From Bacteroidota bacterium (GTDB lineage Bacteria > Bacteroidota > Rhodothermia > JANXDC01), in the NCBI GenBank assembly GCA_025998875.1, contig AP024675.1, forward strand, positions 2,019,549 to 2,083,548: 64,000 nucleotides of DNA, given 5' to 3'. Shown piece after piece: positions 27,352 through 36,752 of the stretch. The number at the start of each line of letters is the position of its first letter. Position 1 is the first letter of the stretch. Made by a program: the position numbers and the translations under genes. Under the pieces are notes generated by a model. It saw only the letters and a program-made list of their open reading frames with translations. It had not been told where the DNA came from and ran no database searches.

Positions 27352-27955
27352 AGTGGGGCTTACCGGGGGGATCGGAAGCGGCAAATCCACCGTGGCCCAC
27401 CTGCTGCGCGAGCGAGGGTTTCCCGTTCTGGATGCCGATCGGGTATCACGGGAGTTGCTGGAAAACGATCCCGACGTGCGTGCCGCCCTGGTGGGCTGGT
27501 TAGGGCCTCGAGCCTATGATCCGGAGGGCAGGCCGGATCGGGCCTGGATCGCCCGCCAGGTGTTTTCCCATGCTCAGGCGCTCCGACGGCTGGAAGAGCT
27601 GCTGCATCCCAGGGTGTTTGAGCGGGTGCGGACCTGGATGGCCACCTGTGCCCGGGAGGGGCACGCCGTAGCGATCGTGGAGGCGGCGCTGATCGTAAAA
27701 TCCGGTCTGCACGGCGAGCTGGATCGGCTTGTCGTCGTTGCCGCTGAGGAGGCGCTGCGCATCCAGCGTGTGATGGCCCGCGACGGGGTTACGGAAGCCG
27801 AGGTGCGCGCCCGCATGCGCCATCAGACCCCCCAGGAACAGCTCATCGCCGCAGCCGATTACGTGCTGTGGAACAACGGCTCCCTGCGGGAGCTGGAAAT
27901 GGCCGTCCGCGATCTGGAGCGGTGGTTGCTGCAGGAGGCCCGCCTCAGTTCATAA
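27344..27955 (+). CDS. coaE: Dephospho-CoA kinase
   Basis: Predicted 203-residue kinase for the last step of coenzyme A synthesis, full length. The P-loop is GLTGGIGSGKST (residues 5-16). It is followed by GFPVLDADRVSRELLE, the substrate segment VLDAD, HPRVFERV, VAIVEAALIVKSGLH and VVAAEEALRIQRVMARDGVTEAEVRARMRHQ. The usual bacterial motif PLLFE is replaced by AALIVKSG, a modest deviation. It overlaps the upstream glycosyltransferase by 8 bases and its 3' end overlaps nhaA on the opposite strand by 11 bases. Confidence 0.93.
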   Translation: MLKVGLTGGIGSGKSTVAHLLRERGFPVLDADRVSRELLENDPDVRAALVGWLGPRAYDPEGRPDRAWIARQVFSHAQALRRLEELLHPRVFERVRTWMATCAREGHAVAIVEAALIVKSGLHGELDRLVVVAAEEALRIQRVMARDGVTEAEVRARMRHQTPQEQLIAAADYVLWNNGSLRELEMAVRDLERWLLQEARLSS

Positions 27956-29318
27956 CCGTAGCGGAGGGGGACTGCTGTTCGGGGACGGGGCGGGGCTTTG
28001 ACCGGGCGGCATGCCGCAGGATGCCATATCCCAGCAGGGCACTCACCAGGGAGGCCAGCAGGATGCCGAGCTTGGAACGCTCCAGCAGTTCCCCCTCCCC
28101 AAAGGCCAATCCGCTGATAAAAAGCGACATGGTAAAGCCGATCCCGGCCAGGCAGGAGGCTCCGTACAGGTAGGAGAGTGTCCGGCCTTCGCGGGGAAGA
28201 CGCACCACTCCGGCTCGGACCAGCAGGGCACTGATACCAAAGATCCCGACCTGCTTGCCCACCACGAGCCCCAGCACGATGCCCCAAGTCAGCGAAGAGC
28301 GCCAGGCCTCCTGAAGTGCCTCCGGGTTCAAGGAAATTCCGGCGTTGGCGAAGGCGAACAGAGGCATGATGCCGAAGGCCACATAAGGGTGCAGCTTATG
28401 CTCGAGCCGGTGAAGCGGAGATTCAGAGGCCACGATCACGTCCTCCAGCTGATTGAGGGCGGCCTCGCGCAGCTCTTTTTGCTCTTCGGGAGGGATTTCC
28501 GTCAGGGATTTGCGAAATAGCTGCACCCCCTCCTCGGCCAGGGCGAGCGCGTCGCGGAGTTTGATCACGCGCGTGGCGGGGATGCTCAGGCCCAGAAGCA
28601 CGCCGGCTATAGTAGCATGTATGCCGGATTTGAGCATGGCCACCCACATCAGAAAGCCGATCAACAGGTAGGGGCCCAGGGCATGGACGCGGCGCAGGTT
28701 CAAAATCACCAGAACAGACATACAGAGGCCCACCACGCCCAGCGCGGTCACGTTAAGCGCACCCGTATAGAAAACGGCGATCACTAGCACGGCCAGCAGA
28801 TCGTCTACCACGGCAAGAGAGAGCAGAAAAATCTTCACCCAGTAGGGGATCCGATCGCCCAGCAGACTCAATATCCCTACGGCGAAGGCGATGTCGGTGG
28901 CCATCGGGATACCCCAGCCCCGCTCATAGGGGGTACCGGAGTTGAGCAAGAGAAACAACAGGGCGGGGAGGATCGCCCCTCCCACAGCGGCCAGCACAGG
29001 TAGCATGGCCCTCCGGGGATCGGAGAGCTCCCCAAAACGGAGCTCGCGTTTGATCTCCAGGGCAACCAGCAGAAAGAAGATGCTCATGAGCCCGTCGTTG
29101 ATCCACAACAGCAGGGGCTTTTCAATGAGGACGGGCCCGAAGCCAAGCCGGACAGGGATATGGAGAAACGCCTCGTAATGGGGGGCCAGAGCCGTGTTGG
29201 CCGCGATGAGCGCCATCGCCGTGGCCCCGAGCAGCAGGATGGCGGAGGCCGCCTCGTGGTCCAGAAAATCCTGAAGGGGGGAGCGAGGATGTTCCTTGTA
29301 CCGGGAAAGAAACCTCAT
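27945..29318 (-). CDS. nhaA: Na+/H+ antiporter NhaA
   Basis: Predicted 457-residue inner-membrane antiporter that exports sodium in exchange for protons and helps control internal pH. Around twelve hydrophobic segments are visible. Key motifs are INDGLMSIFFLLVALEIKRE (about 75-95), IPMATDIAFAVGILSLLG (about 125-142) and the ion-binding aspartate pair in LSLAVVDDLLAVLVIAVFY (about 156-174). The protein is about 65 residues longer than E. coli NhaA, mainly through a loop near the middle (about 258-300, LTEIPPEEQKELREAALNQL). It is the last gene of a four-gene minus-strand operon, 6 bases after the MFS gene. Confidence 0.93.
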   Translation of the reverse strand: MRFLSRYKEHPRSPLQDFLDHEAASAILLLGATAMALIAANTALAPHYEAFLHIPVRLGFGPVLIEKPLLLWINDGLMSIFFLLVALEIKRELRFGELSDPRRAMLPVLAAVGGAILPALLFLLLNSGTPYERGWGIPMATDIAFAVGILSLLGDRIPYWVKIFLLSLAVVDDLLAVLVIAVFYTGALNVTALGVVGLCMSVLVILNLRRVHALGPYLLIGFLMWVAMLKSGIHATIAGVLLGLSIPATRVIKLRDALALAEEGVQLFRKSLTEIPPEEQKELREAALNQLEDVIVASESPLHRLEHKLHPYVAFGIMPLFAFANAGISLNPEALQEAWRSSLTWGIVLGLVVGKQVGIFGISALLVRAGVVRLPREGRTLSYLYGASCLAGIGFTMSLFISGLAFGEGELLERSKLGILLASLVSALLGYGILRHAARSKPRPVPEQQSPSATVMN

Positions 29319-29324
29319 GCGCCT

Positions 29325-30644
29325 TCAGATTGCCATTTCTTCTCTAAAGGAGCGACGGGTGGACAGAAACAAAAAAACAAAGCCCAAGAGCAAAAACAAA
29401 AGTAGCGATATAATGGCCAGGCGCGAGGAGCCCGTCCAGGTGCGCACAGCCGCAAACCAAAGAGGGCCCCAGATGGCGGAGAAGCGGGAAAATACGGTGT
29501 AGAACCCGAAAAACTGCGCGCTGGCTTCTTTGGGGATGAGCTGGCTGTATAAGGACCGGCTCAGCGCCTGACTGCCTCCCAGCACGAGCCCCACGGCCAG
29601 GCCCAGGAGAAGAAAGCCCCGGGGATTGCCCGCGGGCAGGAAGTAGGCCGTCCCGATGATTCCGGCCCACAGCAGCAGGCTCAGCGACAGAGCCGTCTGG
29701 GTACCCCACCGCTCCCCCAGCAGACCGAAGGCCCGGGAGCCGAAGTAGGCCACAAACTGCACGAGAAGAAACGTGAGCATGATCGCAGAAGCCGAAAGGC
29801 GAAGCTCTCCGGCTCCGTAGGCCGAGGCCATGGAGATCGTTGTCTGGATGGCGTCGTCATAGAACATGAAGGCGAGCAAAAACAGAAGTACCGAAGGTCT
29901 GCGGGGCAGCTGGCGCACGGTCTGCCAGAGCTGCCTCCAGCCCAGCCGCAGGTACGCCCGCCAGTCCGGACCGGAATCTGGCATTCCCCCACTCGGTTGG
30001 CTCGGTTCCGGCAGGTCCAGCAGGGGCCACAAGGAGAAGGTGGCCCACCACAACCCGGCCATGAGCAGGGCTAACCGTATGGCCTCTTCCGTATCCAGCC
30101 CGAACCAGGCGGGCTGGGAAACCAGCAGGAGCGAGAGGCCGAACTGCACCCCCCCTCCCAGATAGCCCATCGCATACCCCCGCGCGGAGACCCGATCCGG
30201 ATGGCGCCGCGTAAGATGGGGCAGAAAGGCGTCATAGAAGACGTTGGCGGAAATAAAGCACAGATGGGCCAGGATGTAGAGCAGCAACGTTAGGGCCACA
30301 CGCCCGGGTCGGGCGAAAAACAGCAGGGAGGCGAAGAGGCTCCCCGCGAAGGCGAAGCCGAGCAGGAAGGCCTTTTTGCGGCCCGATAGATCGGCTACCG
30401 CCCCCAGCAGGGGGGCCAGCAGAAAGGAGGCGGCCGAGGCGATGCCCGTGGCCATACCCCAGAGGGCCTCTCCGGACCAGGATAGGCCCAGAAAGCGCAC
30501 ACCCTCCGGGGGTACGATGGCCTGCACGAAGTAGGCCGGCAGCAGGGCGGCCGCTGTTGTGGTGGCGTAGGCCGAGTTGGCCCAATCGTACATGGCCCAG
30601 GCCCGAACGGCCCGCCGCCGCGCCGAGGACCCCTGCCAGGTCAT
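29325..30644 (-). CDS. UMF1-type major facilitator transporter
   Basis: Predicted 439-residue inner-membrane transporter with about twelve membrane segments. The N-terminus AVRAWAMYDWANSAYATTTAAALLPAYF is the signature of the UMF1 family (related to Vps22/Atg22-like permeases, suggested to export amino acids or peptides). Between domains, DLSGRKKAFLLGFAFAG resembles the MFS loop motif. Its ATG follows the stop codon of the S9 peptidase gene with no gap, so translation is probably coupled. The substrate is unknown; the neighbouring peptidase makes peptides or amino acids a reasonable guess. Confidence 0.87.
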   Translation of the reverse strand: MTWQGSSARRRAVRAWAMYDWANSAYATTTAAALLPAYFVQAIVPPEGVRFLGLSWSGEALWGMATGIASAASFLLAPLLGAVADLSGRKKAFLLGFAFAGSLFASLLFFARPGRVALTLLLYILAHLCFISANVFYDAFLPHLTRRHPDRVSARGYAMGYLGGGVQFGLSLLLVSQPAWFGLDTEEAIRLALLMAGLWWATFSLWPLLDLPEPSQPSGGMPDSGPDWRAYLRLGWRQLWQTVRQLPRRPSVLLFLLAFMFYDDAIQTTISMASAYGAGELRLSASAIMLTFLLVQFVAYFGSRAFGLLGERWGTQTALSLSLLLWAGIIGTAYFLPAGNPRGFLLLGLAVGLVLGGSQALSRSLYSQLIPKEASAQFFGFYTVFSRFSAIWGPLWFAAVRTWTGSSRLAIISLLLFLLLGFVFLFLSTRRSFREEMAI

Positions 30645-32681
30645 TTAGCGGGAACCCGTTGCCTCTGCCTCCAGGGAAAGTCCGGGATCCGGCAAGGTGC
30701 GCTCTCCACGCAACAGGAAATGATCGAACCAGCCCATCATGCGCAGGCTGTAATCCAGACGCGCGGCCGAACGTACAAGTCCGTGCCCTTCTCCCGGATA
30801 GAGCACAAGCCGTACGGGCACCTCCGGACGGCGCACCTTCAGGTGCCGGTACAGCTCCAGCGACTGGCCAGGGTGTACGCGCGTATCCTCGGCTCCATGC
30901 AGGATAAGCAGCGGTGTGCGGGCTCGGTCCACCTGGTAAACCGGGCTACGGCGCAGATAGTCGACCCACTTCTGGTCGCTCTCCCAGAAGCGCGTGCGCG
31001 AGTGCACCAGGTAAAGCTCATTGGGGATGTCGCTTGTGCCCCATTTGGAGAGATTATTGCTGATGCCCACGAACATCACCCCGGCAGCAAACCGGTGCGA
31101 ATAATACGTGCTCATCCACGCCGTGGCATATCCCCCATAGGAGCCCCCTGTAACCCCCACGCGGGCCGAGTCGGCGATGCCTTGGGCGATCAGGTAGTCA
31201 ACCCCATCGACGATATCGTCGAATTCCTTTCCGGCTAGATCGGCCTGGCTGCTCATGGCAAAGGCCAGTCCACGGCCCGTGGAGCCCCGGTAATTCGGGT
31301 AAAAGACCGCATAGCCCCGGCCGGTGGCCATCTGCCCGGGCATGGAGTAACTGGTAAGCCAGCCGTTGGAGTAGTGGGATTCCGGACCCCCATGCACGAC
31401 CACGATCAGCGGCACGCGCTGGCCGGGCCGATAGCCCACAGGGAGCATGAGAACGGCCTCGATCTCGTAGGCCCCGTCCCGGGTCCGATAGCGGATTACG
31501 CGCTGTTCCCCCAGGCGCACCTCGGCCAGCCACGGGTTGTGGTCCGTAAGCCGCTGCGGGCTCCCCTGGCCGGGCCGCCAGAGAAAGAGCTCACTGGGAT
31601 GTCGGGCCGTATTGCCCACAAGCACGATCGTGCCGTCGGCGGCGCGGTCAAAGGAGATCCAGTTAGCCTGCCCCGGAGGGAGGAGGTACCGAAATCCGCT
31701 CCCATCGGGGTGGATCACGGCCAGCGCCTTTTCCACGCCCACGCTGACCAGGACGTGCAGTTCTGCGGGCTGATTCCAGAGGATCTGCTCGAACTGGCCC
31801 TCAAAATCGCGCCAGATGTTCCGCGGCCGGGCGCCTTCTTCTACGGGCGCGATCATAAGCCTTCCATCGATGGGATCATGCAAGTGATCGGCGGCCTTAA
31901 GCGCCAGATACCGACCATCCGGGCTCCACTGGATGGAGCCGATTTTTCCCTCGTTGGCCAGGCGCAGCAAGATGGATCCTGTTTGCGGGTCGAAGATGTG
32001 CACCCGCTGGGCCATGTACATGTCATCCACAAGCGGTGTCGGGGCCACCGAAGCGGCCAGGCGCCGACCGTCCGGACTCCAGGCCAGCAGGTAGCAGGAC
32101 CCCGTTACGGCCAGTTGGGTGGGGCGACCGGATCGCAGGTCGTGGACGAAGCCGACTCGCTGGGGCTGAGCTTCCTCATACAATATGGGCCGCGCCGGTA
32201 ACGGGCTCCTGGGGGGCTCAAGCCGCTCGGTCGCGATGAAGGCCACCCGTTCCCCGTCGGGCGCCCACTGGTAATCCAGGATCGCCGTCTCGTGCCGGAG
32301 CAGGCGTCTGGGACTGGCTCCGGGCTCCAGGGGCAGCTCATAGAGACTGCGGGGCTCGTTTTCCTCTATGGAGGCCAGAAAGGTGACCGTGCCCGCCCGG
32401 GGGCGAAAGGCTACCGAGGAGACGCTCCCCGCCGTGAAACTGTTGACCGTGTTGCCGGAGCGAAGATCGCGGATGTAGAGATGATTGGCCGCCGGCCGGT
32501 TTTCCTTGAGGGGGTCGGCCGGCACGGAAACCGTATAGGCCACATAACGCCCATCGGGGGAGATCACGGCCGAGGCCACGGATTGCAGCCGGGCCACCTC
32601 CAGAGGGGTGAGTCCGTTTCGCTCCTGAGCCCACAGGCTTACGGGAAGAAGCAGGATCCAGATCCATCGCGGCCTACCCAT
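30645..32681 (-). CDS. Exported S9-family (prolyl oligopeptidase) peptidase
   Basis: Predicted 678-residue serine peptidase. A signal peptide covers about 1-18 (WIWILLLPVSLWAQ). The N-terminal beta-propeller (about 25-420) shows repeats such as SPDGRYVAYTV, APDGERVAFIA, SPDGRRLAAS and SPDGRYLALKA. The alpha/beta hydrolase domain follows (RVPLIVVVHGGPE, oxyanion region). The catalytic triad is Ser514 in VTGGSYGGYA, Asp599 in HGAEDTRVHPG and His633 in GEGHGLV. Family members cut short peptides, so it would supply peptides in the periplasm. It lies between the AbgT-type transporter (15 bases upstream) and the MFS gene (adjacent). Confidence 0.93.
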   Translation of the reverse strand: MGRPRWIWILLLPVSLWAQERNGLTPLEVARLQSVASAVISPDGRYVAYTVSVPADPLKENRPAANHLYIRDLRSGNTVNSFTAGSVSSVAFRPRAGTVTFLASIEENEPRSLYELPLEPGASPRRLLRHETAILDYQWAPDGERVAFIATERLEPPRSPLPARPILYEEAQPQRVGFVHDLRSGRPTQLAVTGSCYLLAWSPDGRRLAASVAPTPLVDDMYMAQRVHIFDPQTGSILLRLANEGKIGSIQWSPDGRYLALKAADHLHDPIDGRLMIAPVEEGARPRNIWRDFEGQFEQILWNQPAELHVLVSVGVEKALAVIHPDGSGFRYLLPPGQANWISFDRAADGTIVLVGNTARHPSELFLWRPGQGSPQRLTDHNPWLAEVRLGEQRVIRYRTRDGAYEIEAVLMLPVGYRPGQRVPLIVVVHGGPESHYSNGWLTSYSMPGQMATGRGYAVFYPNYRGSTGRGLAFAMSSQADLAGKEFDDIVDGVDYLIAQGIADSARVGVTGGSYGGYATAWMSTYYSHRFAAGVMFVGISNNLSKWGTSDIPNELYLVHSRTRFWESDQKWVDYLRRSPVYQVDRARTPLLILHGAEDTRVHPGQSLELYRHLKVRRPEVPVRLVLYPGEGHGLVRSAARLDYSLRMMGWFDHFLLRGERTLPDPGLSLEAEATGSR

Positions 32682-32696
32682 GTTCTGCGTCCTCCT

Positions 32697-34211
32697 TTAT
32701 CGGTTTGCCTCGTAGCGAAGCGGGATATCCGGTCCGGGAGGAAGGCCCAGGACCACCCACAGGATGAGCACCAGGATCATGGCCAGCAAAAACGCCACGG
32801 CGTAGGGCAGCATGAGCGCAATGAGGGTGCCGATGCCCGCGGACCGATCATAACGCATGGCGAAGGTGAGGATAAGCGGAAAATATGGCAGCAGAGGGGT
32901 GATGATGTTCGTAGCCGAATCCCCCACTCGGTAAGCCATCTGCACCAGCTCCGGGGAGAAGCCCAGGAGCATGAACATGGGCACCAGGATCGGCGCAAGC
33001 AGGGCCCACTTGGCGCTGGCGCTGCCGATGAAGAGGTTGATGAAGGCGGACACCAGAACCAGGCCCACCAGCAGGGGAATGTCGCTTAGGCCCAGGCTCC
33101 GGAGCAGCTCCGCTCCCTTGATGGCCAGGATGGCACCCAGATTGGACCAGTTGAAGACGGCGATGAAATGCGCCGCGGCAAAGGCGAGCACGATGTAGAG
33201 GGCCATGTCCGACATGGCCTCCGAGGCCATGCGCACCGCATCCCGGTCGTTGCGGATACGCCCAACGGCGATGCCGTAGGCCAGGCCGGGAAGAAGGAAG
33301 AGAAGAAACATGAGCGCCACGATGCTGCTGTAGAAGGGCGCAAGCGAGCCGTCTTCACCCCGAAGCGGGGCGCCAGGGGGCAAGAGGAGCAATCCGATGA
33401 GCAGGAGCACGCCCAACAGGGCCACAGCGGCCCAGCGCAGCCCGCGTCGCTCCTCCGGGCCGAGCTCGGCGGGAAGATCGGCTATGTCCGCTTGCCCCCG
33501 ATAGGATCCCAGCCGGGGCTCGACGATCCATTCCGTTACGGCCATGCCCACAAGCGTAAGCACCGGGGTGAGCACGACAATGAAATAATAGTTGGCCACC
33601 TCCGGTACCCGGTAGTCGGGATCGATAAGCTGGGCCGCTGACTGGGTAAACCCGGCCAGCAGGGGATCGAGGGAGGTCAGAAACAGGTTGGCCGAAAAGG
33701 CCCCCGAAACACCCGCAAAGGCGGCGGCCAGCCCGGCCAGGGGATGGCGTCCCGCGGCCCAGAAGACGAACGCTCCCAGAGGAACGACGACCACATACCC
33801 GGCGTCCACGGCCAGCGAGGACATGATCCCCACAAATACCACAGCGGCGGAAAGCAACCGCGGGGGGACTCGCCGCAGGACGCCCCGCAGGGCGGCCGCG
33901 ATCAGTCCGGATTTGTCCGCCACCCCAATTCCCAGCATGACCACCAGAACAAGCCCCAGCGGGGGAAAGCCGGCAAACGTGCGGGGCATTTCCACGAAAA
34001 GCCGCCGCAGAAGCTCGGCGGAGAATAGATTCTGCACCCGGATCACCTCGCCCGTTCCCGGATGCACAGCCTCCAGGCCCAGGGCGGCCAGCAGGGCCGA
34101 AAACAGCATCACCAGACCGATCAGGATCAAAAACAGGCTGACCGGATCGGGCAGGCTGTTGCCCACGCGTTCGATCCAGCCCAGCCAGCCCCGGCTACGA
34201 GAACGAACCAC
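32697..34211 (-). CDS. AbgT-family transporter
   Basis: Predicted 504-residue inner-membrane protein of the AbgT family, whose members carry p-aminobenzoyl-glutamate or export sulfonamides. The family opening GWLGWIERVGNSLPDPVSLFLILI is present, followed by about eleven membrane segments including VMLGIGVADKSGLIAA and the re-entrant-like SASAKWALLAPILVPMFMLLGFSPELVQMAYRVGDSATNIITPL. The GTG start at 34211 has GGGAGG 8 bases upstream; the frame is open 19 codons further. It heads the four-gene minus-strand operon with the S9 peptidase, MFS and NhaA genes. Its ligand is not shown by sequence. Confidence 0.9.
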   Translation of the reverse strand: MVRSRSRGWLGWIERVGNSLPDPVSLFLILIGLVMLFSALLAALGLEAVHPGTGEVIRVQNLFSAELLRRLFVEMPRTFAGFPPLGLVLVVMLGIGVADKSGLIAAALRGVLRRVPPRLLSAAVVFVGIMSSLAVDAGYVVVVPLGAFVFWAAGRHPLAGLAAAFAGVSGAFSANLFLTSLDPLLAGFTQSAAQLIDPDYRVPEVANYYFIVVLTPVLTLVGMAVTEWIVEPRLGSYRGQADIADLPAELGPEERRGLRWAAVALLGVLLLIGLLLLPPGAPLRGEDGSLAPFYSSIVALMFLLFLLPGLAYGIAVGRIRNDRDAVRMASEAMSDMALYIVLAFAAAHFIAVFNWSNLGAILAIKGAELLRSLGLSDIPLLVGLVLVSAFINLFIGSASAKWALLAPILVPMFMLLGFSPELVQMAYRVGDSATNIITPLLPYFPLILTFAMRYDRSAGIGTLIALMLPYAVAFLLAMILVLILWVVLGLPPGPDIPLRYEANR

Positions 34212-34238
34212 AGCGCACCTCCCCGCTGAAGACAAAGT

Positions 34239-34268
34239 ATGATACGATCCAGAAGGATCAGGGCACAA
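34239..34268 (-). promoter_or_regulatory. Candidate sigma-70-like promoter for the AbgT operon
   Basis: On the minus strand TTGTGC (34268-34263), an 18-base spacer and TATCAT (34244-34239) lie with a good -10 and a weak -35. The predicted start near 34232 is about 20 bases before the GTG at 34211. No TAnnTTTG box is found in this 146-base gap. Confidence 0.35.
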
Positions 34269-34357
34269 GCCTCATATTCCGGAGGCCGTATGCGGGCCCG
34301 CACGGGGATCGCTGTTTGCACAGCCCGGGTGGCGACGAATCGAGCGGGGAAAATCCT

Positions 34358-35329
34358 TCAGAAACGCCAGTAGAGCGTGATCCGGGCTGTCCAGGATCCC
34401 CGGGGATCTGTGCTCTGCCGGCTCCAGTAGAGGTTGGGTATCAGGTTGAGCTCCGGAGCCATGGACCAGTCCAGGCCCACCAGGGCGTAGTAGAGCCGGG
34501 AGCGTTCCTCTTCCCGGTTGCGCCAGAGCAGATCGCCTCGACCGACAGCCCGGAGGTGGGCTCCAAGTGGCAGGACCCCAAACAGGCTTATCCCCTGGTA
34601 GCGGTCCCCCGGCCCGATTGGCCGGGAGAAGCGATGCGCAAAGGCCTCCAGGCCCATCCTGCCGCTCCGGCTGTGCAGTCCGGCGTAAGCGGCCACCGTG
34701 GAAAACCATCTACCCCCTTGGTAGCGCCCATAGTCGGTGTACAGATTCAGCGCGGGGCCGTTTTCCCTCTGCCAGCTCAAGCCCCCGTAGAGGCGTTTGA
34801 ACTTATCCTGTTCGAGCCTAAGGCCGCTGTTGTTGCCAAACATAAGCCAGTAGGATACTTCCCCGGTGATCGGACCTTGTAGAGAGAGGCCAAAGTCGCG
34901 CGTACTCACGATGCGGTTCAGGTCCAGGATCGTGCGCTCCAAGCTTCTATACCCCCAGCCCGCTTCGCGGATCTCAAAGGCGGGCGTGGGACAGATGCCG
35001 ATCGTGAGCCAATGCCCCTTCCAGGGAGTCAGCTGTACGTACAGGTCTCTGAGGAACGGCGCCAGGCGGCCATCCGTGCTAAAGGAGCGATCATCTGCCT
35101 CCAGGCGCACCCGTCCCCGCAGGCGAGCATGCGGGCTCCAGTCTGCCGTCAGGTACAGGCGCCGGAAGGTGAAGCCGTTCTGGTCCCCTAGAGCCTGATC
35201 CGGGCTCCGGAGCACATAGTAGTAATCTGCATACCAGAGGCCGCTCCAGCGCAGGCCGGCGTTCTGCGCGTTTGCCTCCCGGATCAAGCCGGGCGCCAGT
35301 AGCAGGCCGACGATAACAATATGGCGCAT
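34358..35329 (-). CDS. Porin-like outer-membrane beta-barrel protein
   Basis: Predicted 323-residue exported protein. The signal peptide covers about 1-21 (IVIVGLLLAPGLIREANAQ). The mature part consists of alternating polar and aromatic strands throughout (for example WSGLWYADYYYVLR, FTFRRLYLTADWSP, RLRGRVRLEAD, ARITLYWRF), and ends in F, which fits a monomer barrel of the phosphate-selective porin O/P type. Family membership is suggested by pattern only. ATG 35329 follows GAGGAGGAG and is preferred over the in-frame ATG at 35356. It lies 93 bases after mltG on the same strand and may be in that transcript. Confidence 0.7.
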   Translation of the reverse strand: MRHIVIVGLLLAPGLIREANAQNAGLRWSGLWYADYYYVLRSPDQALGDQNGFTFRRLYLTADWSPHARLRGRVRLEADDRSFSTDGRLAPFLRDLYVQLTPWKGHWLTIGICPTPAFEIREAGWGYRSLERTILDLNRIVSTRDFGLSLQGPITGEVSYWLMFGNNSGLRLEQDKFKRLYGGLSWQRENGPALNLYTDYGRYQGGRWFSTVAAYAGLHSRSGRMGLEAFAHRFSRPIGPGDRYQGISLFGVLPLGAHLRAVGRGDLLWRNREEERSRLYYALVGLDWSMAPELNLIPNLYWSRQSTDPRGSWTARITLYWRF

Positions 35330-35422
35330 CTTTTCTCCTCCTCGGATGGTGCTCAAAAGGCTTTGCCCGCGGCGTATGGGTTTTTCCCGGCCTGGAGACG
35401 TACCGGGTGCTGGTGGCTGGCT

Positions 35423-36448
35423 TTACGTATCTACGGAGTCCCGTGCCGCGCGCCAGGCCCGGTATCGGGCAACGGCACGCAGGTGCTCGGCGTGCGTGCG
35501 AGAGAAAGTATGCGTGCCGTCTCCGTTGGCCACGAAGAAGTAGTAGGCGTGTTCTTCTGGGTACAGGACGGCCAGGATAGAGGCCGGGCTTGGATTGGTA
35601 ATGGGGCCCGGGGGCAGGCCGGGGTACAGGTAGGTGTTATATGGGTGAGGGACGCGATAGTCGCGCACAAGCAGCCGTCGATGCCGCTTGTTGAGGGCGA
35701 ATTGCACGGTGGGATCGGCCTGCAGCGGCCAGCCCCGGCGCAGCCGATTCCAGTACACTCCCGCGATGCGGGCCCGCTCCCGATCCAGCTGAGCCTCCCA
35801 CTCGACGATCGAGGCCAGTGTGAGCACCTCGGCCTCTTGTAGCCCCAGCCTCTCGGCTCGCTGACGAAGGGAATCTGCGAAGAAGGCGCGGAACTGCTCC
35901 ACACAGCGCCGGATGAGCGCCTGAGGCGATATGGTCCAGTAGACGTTGTAGGTCTCTGGGAAGAGGTAGCCGATGATGCGTGTGGTATCCAGATGCAACT
36001 CGGCACAGAAGCGCTCATCCCGCAGGGTGCGCAGGAATTCCGCGGCCGAAAAGGCAAGCGCCTCATCGAGCAGCCTGGCTAGCCCCTCCATGGTCATGCC
36101 GGGCGGAATGGTCACATCCAGAGGGCGCTGTAGCCCCTTGCGCAGGATCTGCAGCAGGTCCAGGGCGCTCAGATCGGCTGTAAGCACGTAGCGGCCGGGT
36201 TTGATCTGTCGGTTCCATCCCGTAAGCACGGCCAGAAACCGGATCAACCCGGGATCGCGCACCAGACCCGCCTGTTCGAGGCTGTCCATGACCGCCTCGA
36301 AGGGCTGGCCGGGGTAGACGTAAAAGGGGCGTTCTCCTGTGAAGGGGGCCATGGCCGGGCGCCGGATCAGATAGGCGCCGATGCAGGCAAAGCCCACCAG
36401 TAGCAAGATGCCGAAGATCGTCCAGCGCAGATGTCCCTTAGTCCTCAT
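35423..36448 (-). CDS. mltG: Endolytic murein transglycosylase MltG (YceG)
   Basis: Predicted 341-residue inner-membrane enzyme that cuts nascent peptidoglycan glycans. One membrane segment is near the N-terminus (about 9-27, WTIFGILLLVGFACIGAYLI). A LysM-like region (about 45-125) is followed by the YceG catalytic domain, with Glu216 in LASIVEWEAQ, close to the catalytic Glu218 of E. coli MltG. Further conserved parts are YLFPETYNV, LQADPTVQFAL, PYNTYLYPGLPPGPITNPS and FFVANGDGTHTFSRTHAEH. Its start overlaps the chorismate mutase gene by 11 bases, indicating one mRNA with that gene and tsaD. Confidence 0.94.
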   Translation of the reverse strand: MRTKGHLRWTIFGILLLVGFACIGAYLIRRPAMAPFTGERPFYVYPGQPFEAVMDSLEQAGLVRDPGLIRFLAVLTGWNRQIKPGRYVLTADLSALDLLQILRKGLQRPLDVTIPPGMTMEGLARLLDEALAFSAAEFLRTLRDERFCAELHLDTTRIIGYLFPETYNVYWTISPQALIRRCVEQFRAFFADSLRQRAERLGLQEAEVLTLASIVEWEAQLDRERARIAGVYWNRLRRGWPLQADPTVQFALNKRHRRLLVRDYRVPHPYNTYLYPGLPPGPITNPSPASILAVLYPEEHAYYFFVANGDGTHTFSRTHAEHLRAVARYRAWRAARDSVDT

Positions 36449-36752
36449 AGCCTCCCTCCCGTTCCAGTCGGCGAGATTCGTCCAGGATGCGCTCGTAGAG
36501 CCGGCGGACCGCGTCGCCAGAGAGCGGGCCGGGGTTGTGCTTTAACATATGAGCCATGATCTCGGCCTCCCGTTCCGGGCTGTAGATGGGCAGGCCCAGC
36601 TGTTTTTTGATGATCCCGATCCGACAGGCGTATCGGGCTCGCTCATTGAGCAGATGCAGGATCTGAAGGTCGAGCGTATCGATGTGGTGGCGATACTCTT
36701 CTATGAGCTGCAGGAGTTCTGCAGGGGATGCGCTCTGGTCGGGCTGCATCAT
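36438..36752 (-). CDS. Stand-alone AroQ-type chorismate mutase
   Basis: Predicted 104-residue helical enzyme that converts chorismate to prephenate. The AroQ pattern is visible: LLQLIEEYRHHIDTLDLQILHLLNERARYACRIGIIKKQLGLPIYSPEREAEIMA, with the substrate-binding Arg in NERARYACRIG, Lys in IKKQ and the SPEREAEI segment. Two ATG codons (36752 and 36749) overlap the tsaD stop codon, and its own end overlaps mltG, so all three are coupled. A DAHP synthase gene is 3 kb away on the other strand, which is a link to aromatic amino acid synthesis but not an operon. Confidence 0.88.
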   Translation of the reverse strand: MMQPDQSASPAELLQLIEEYRHHIDTLDLQILHLLNERARYACRIGIIKKQLGLPIYSPEREAEIMAHMLKHNPGPLSGDAVRRLYERILDESRRLEREGGYED

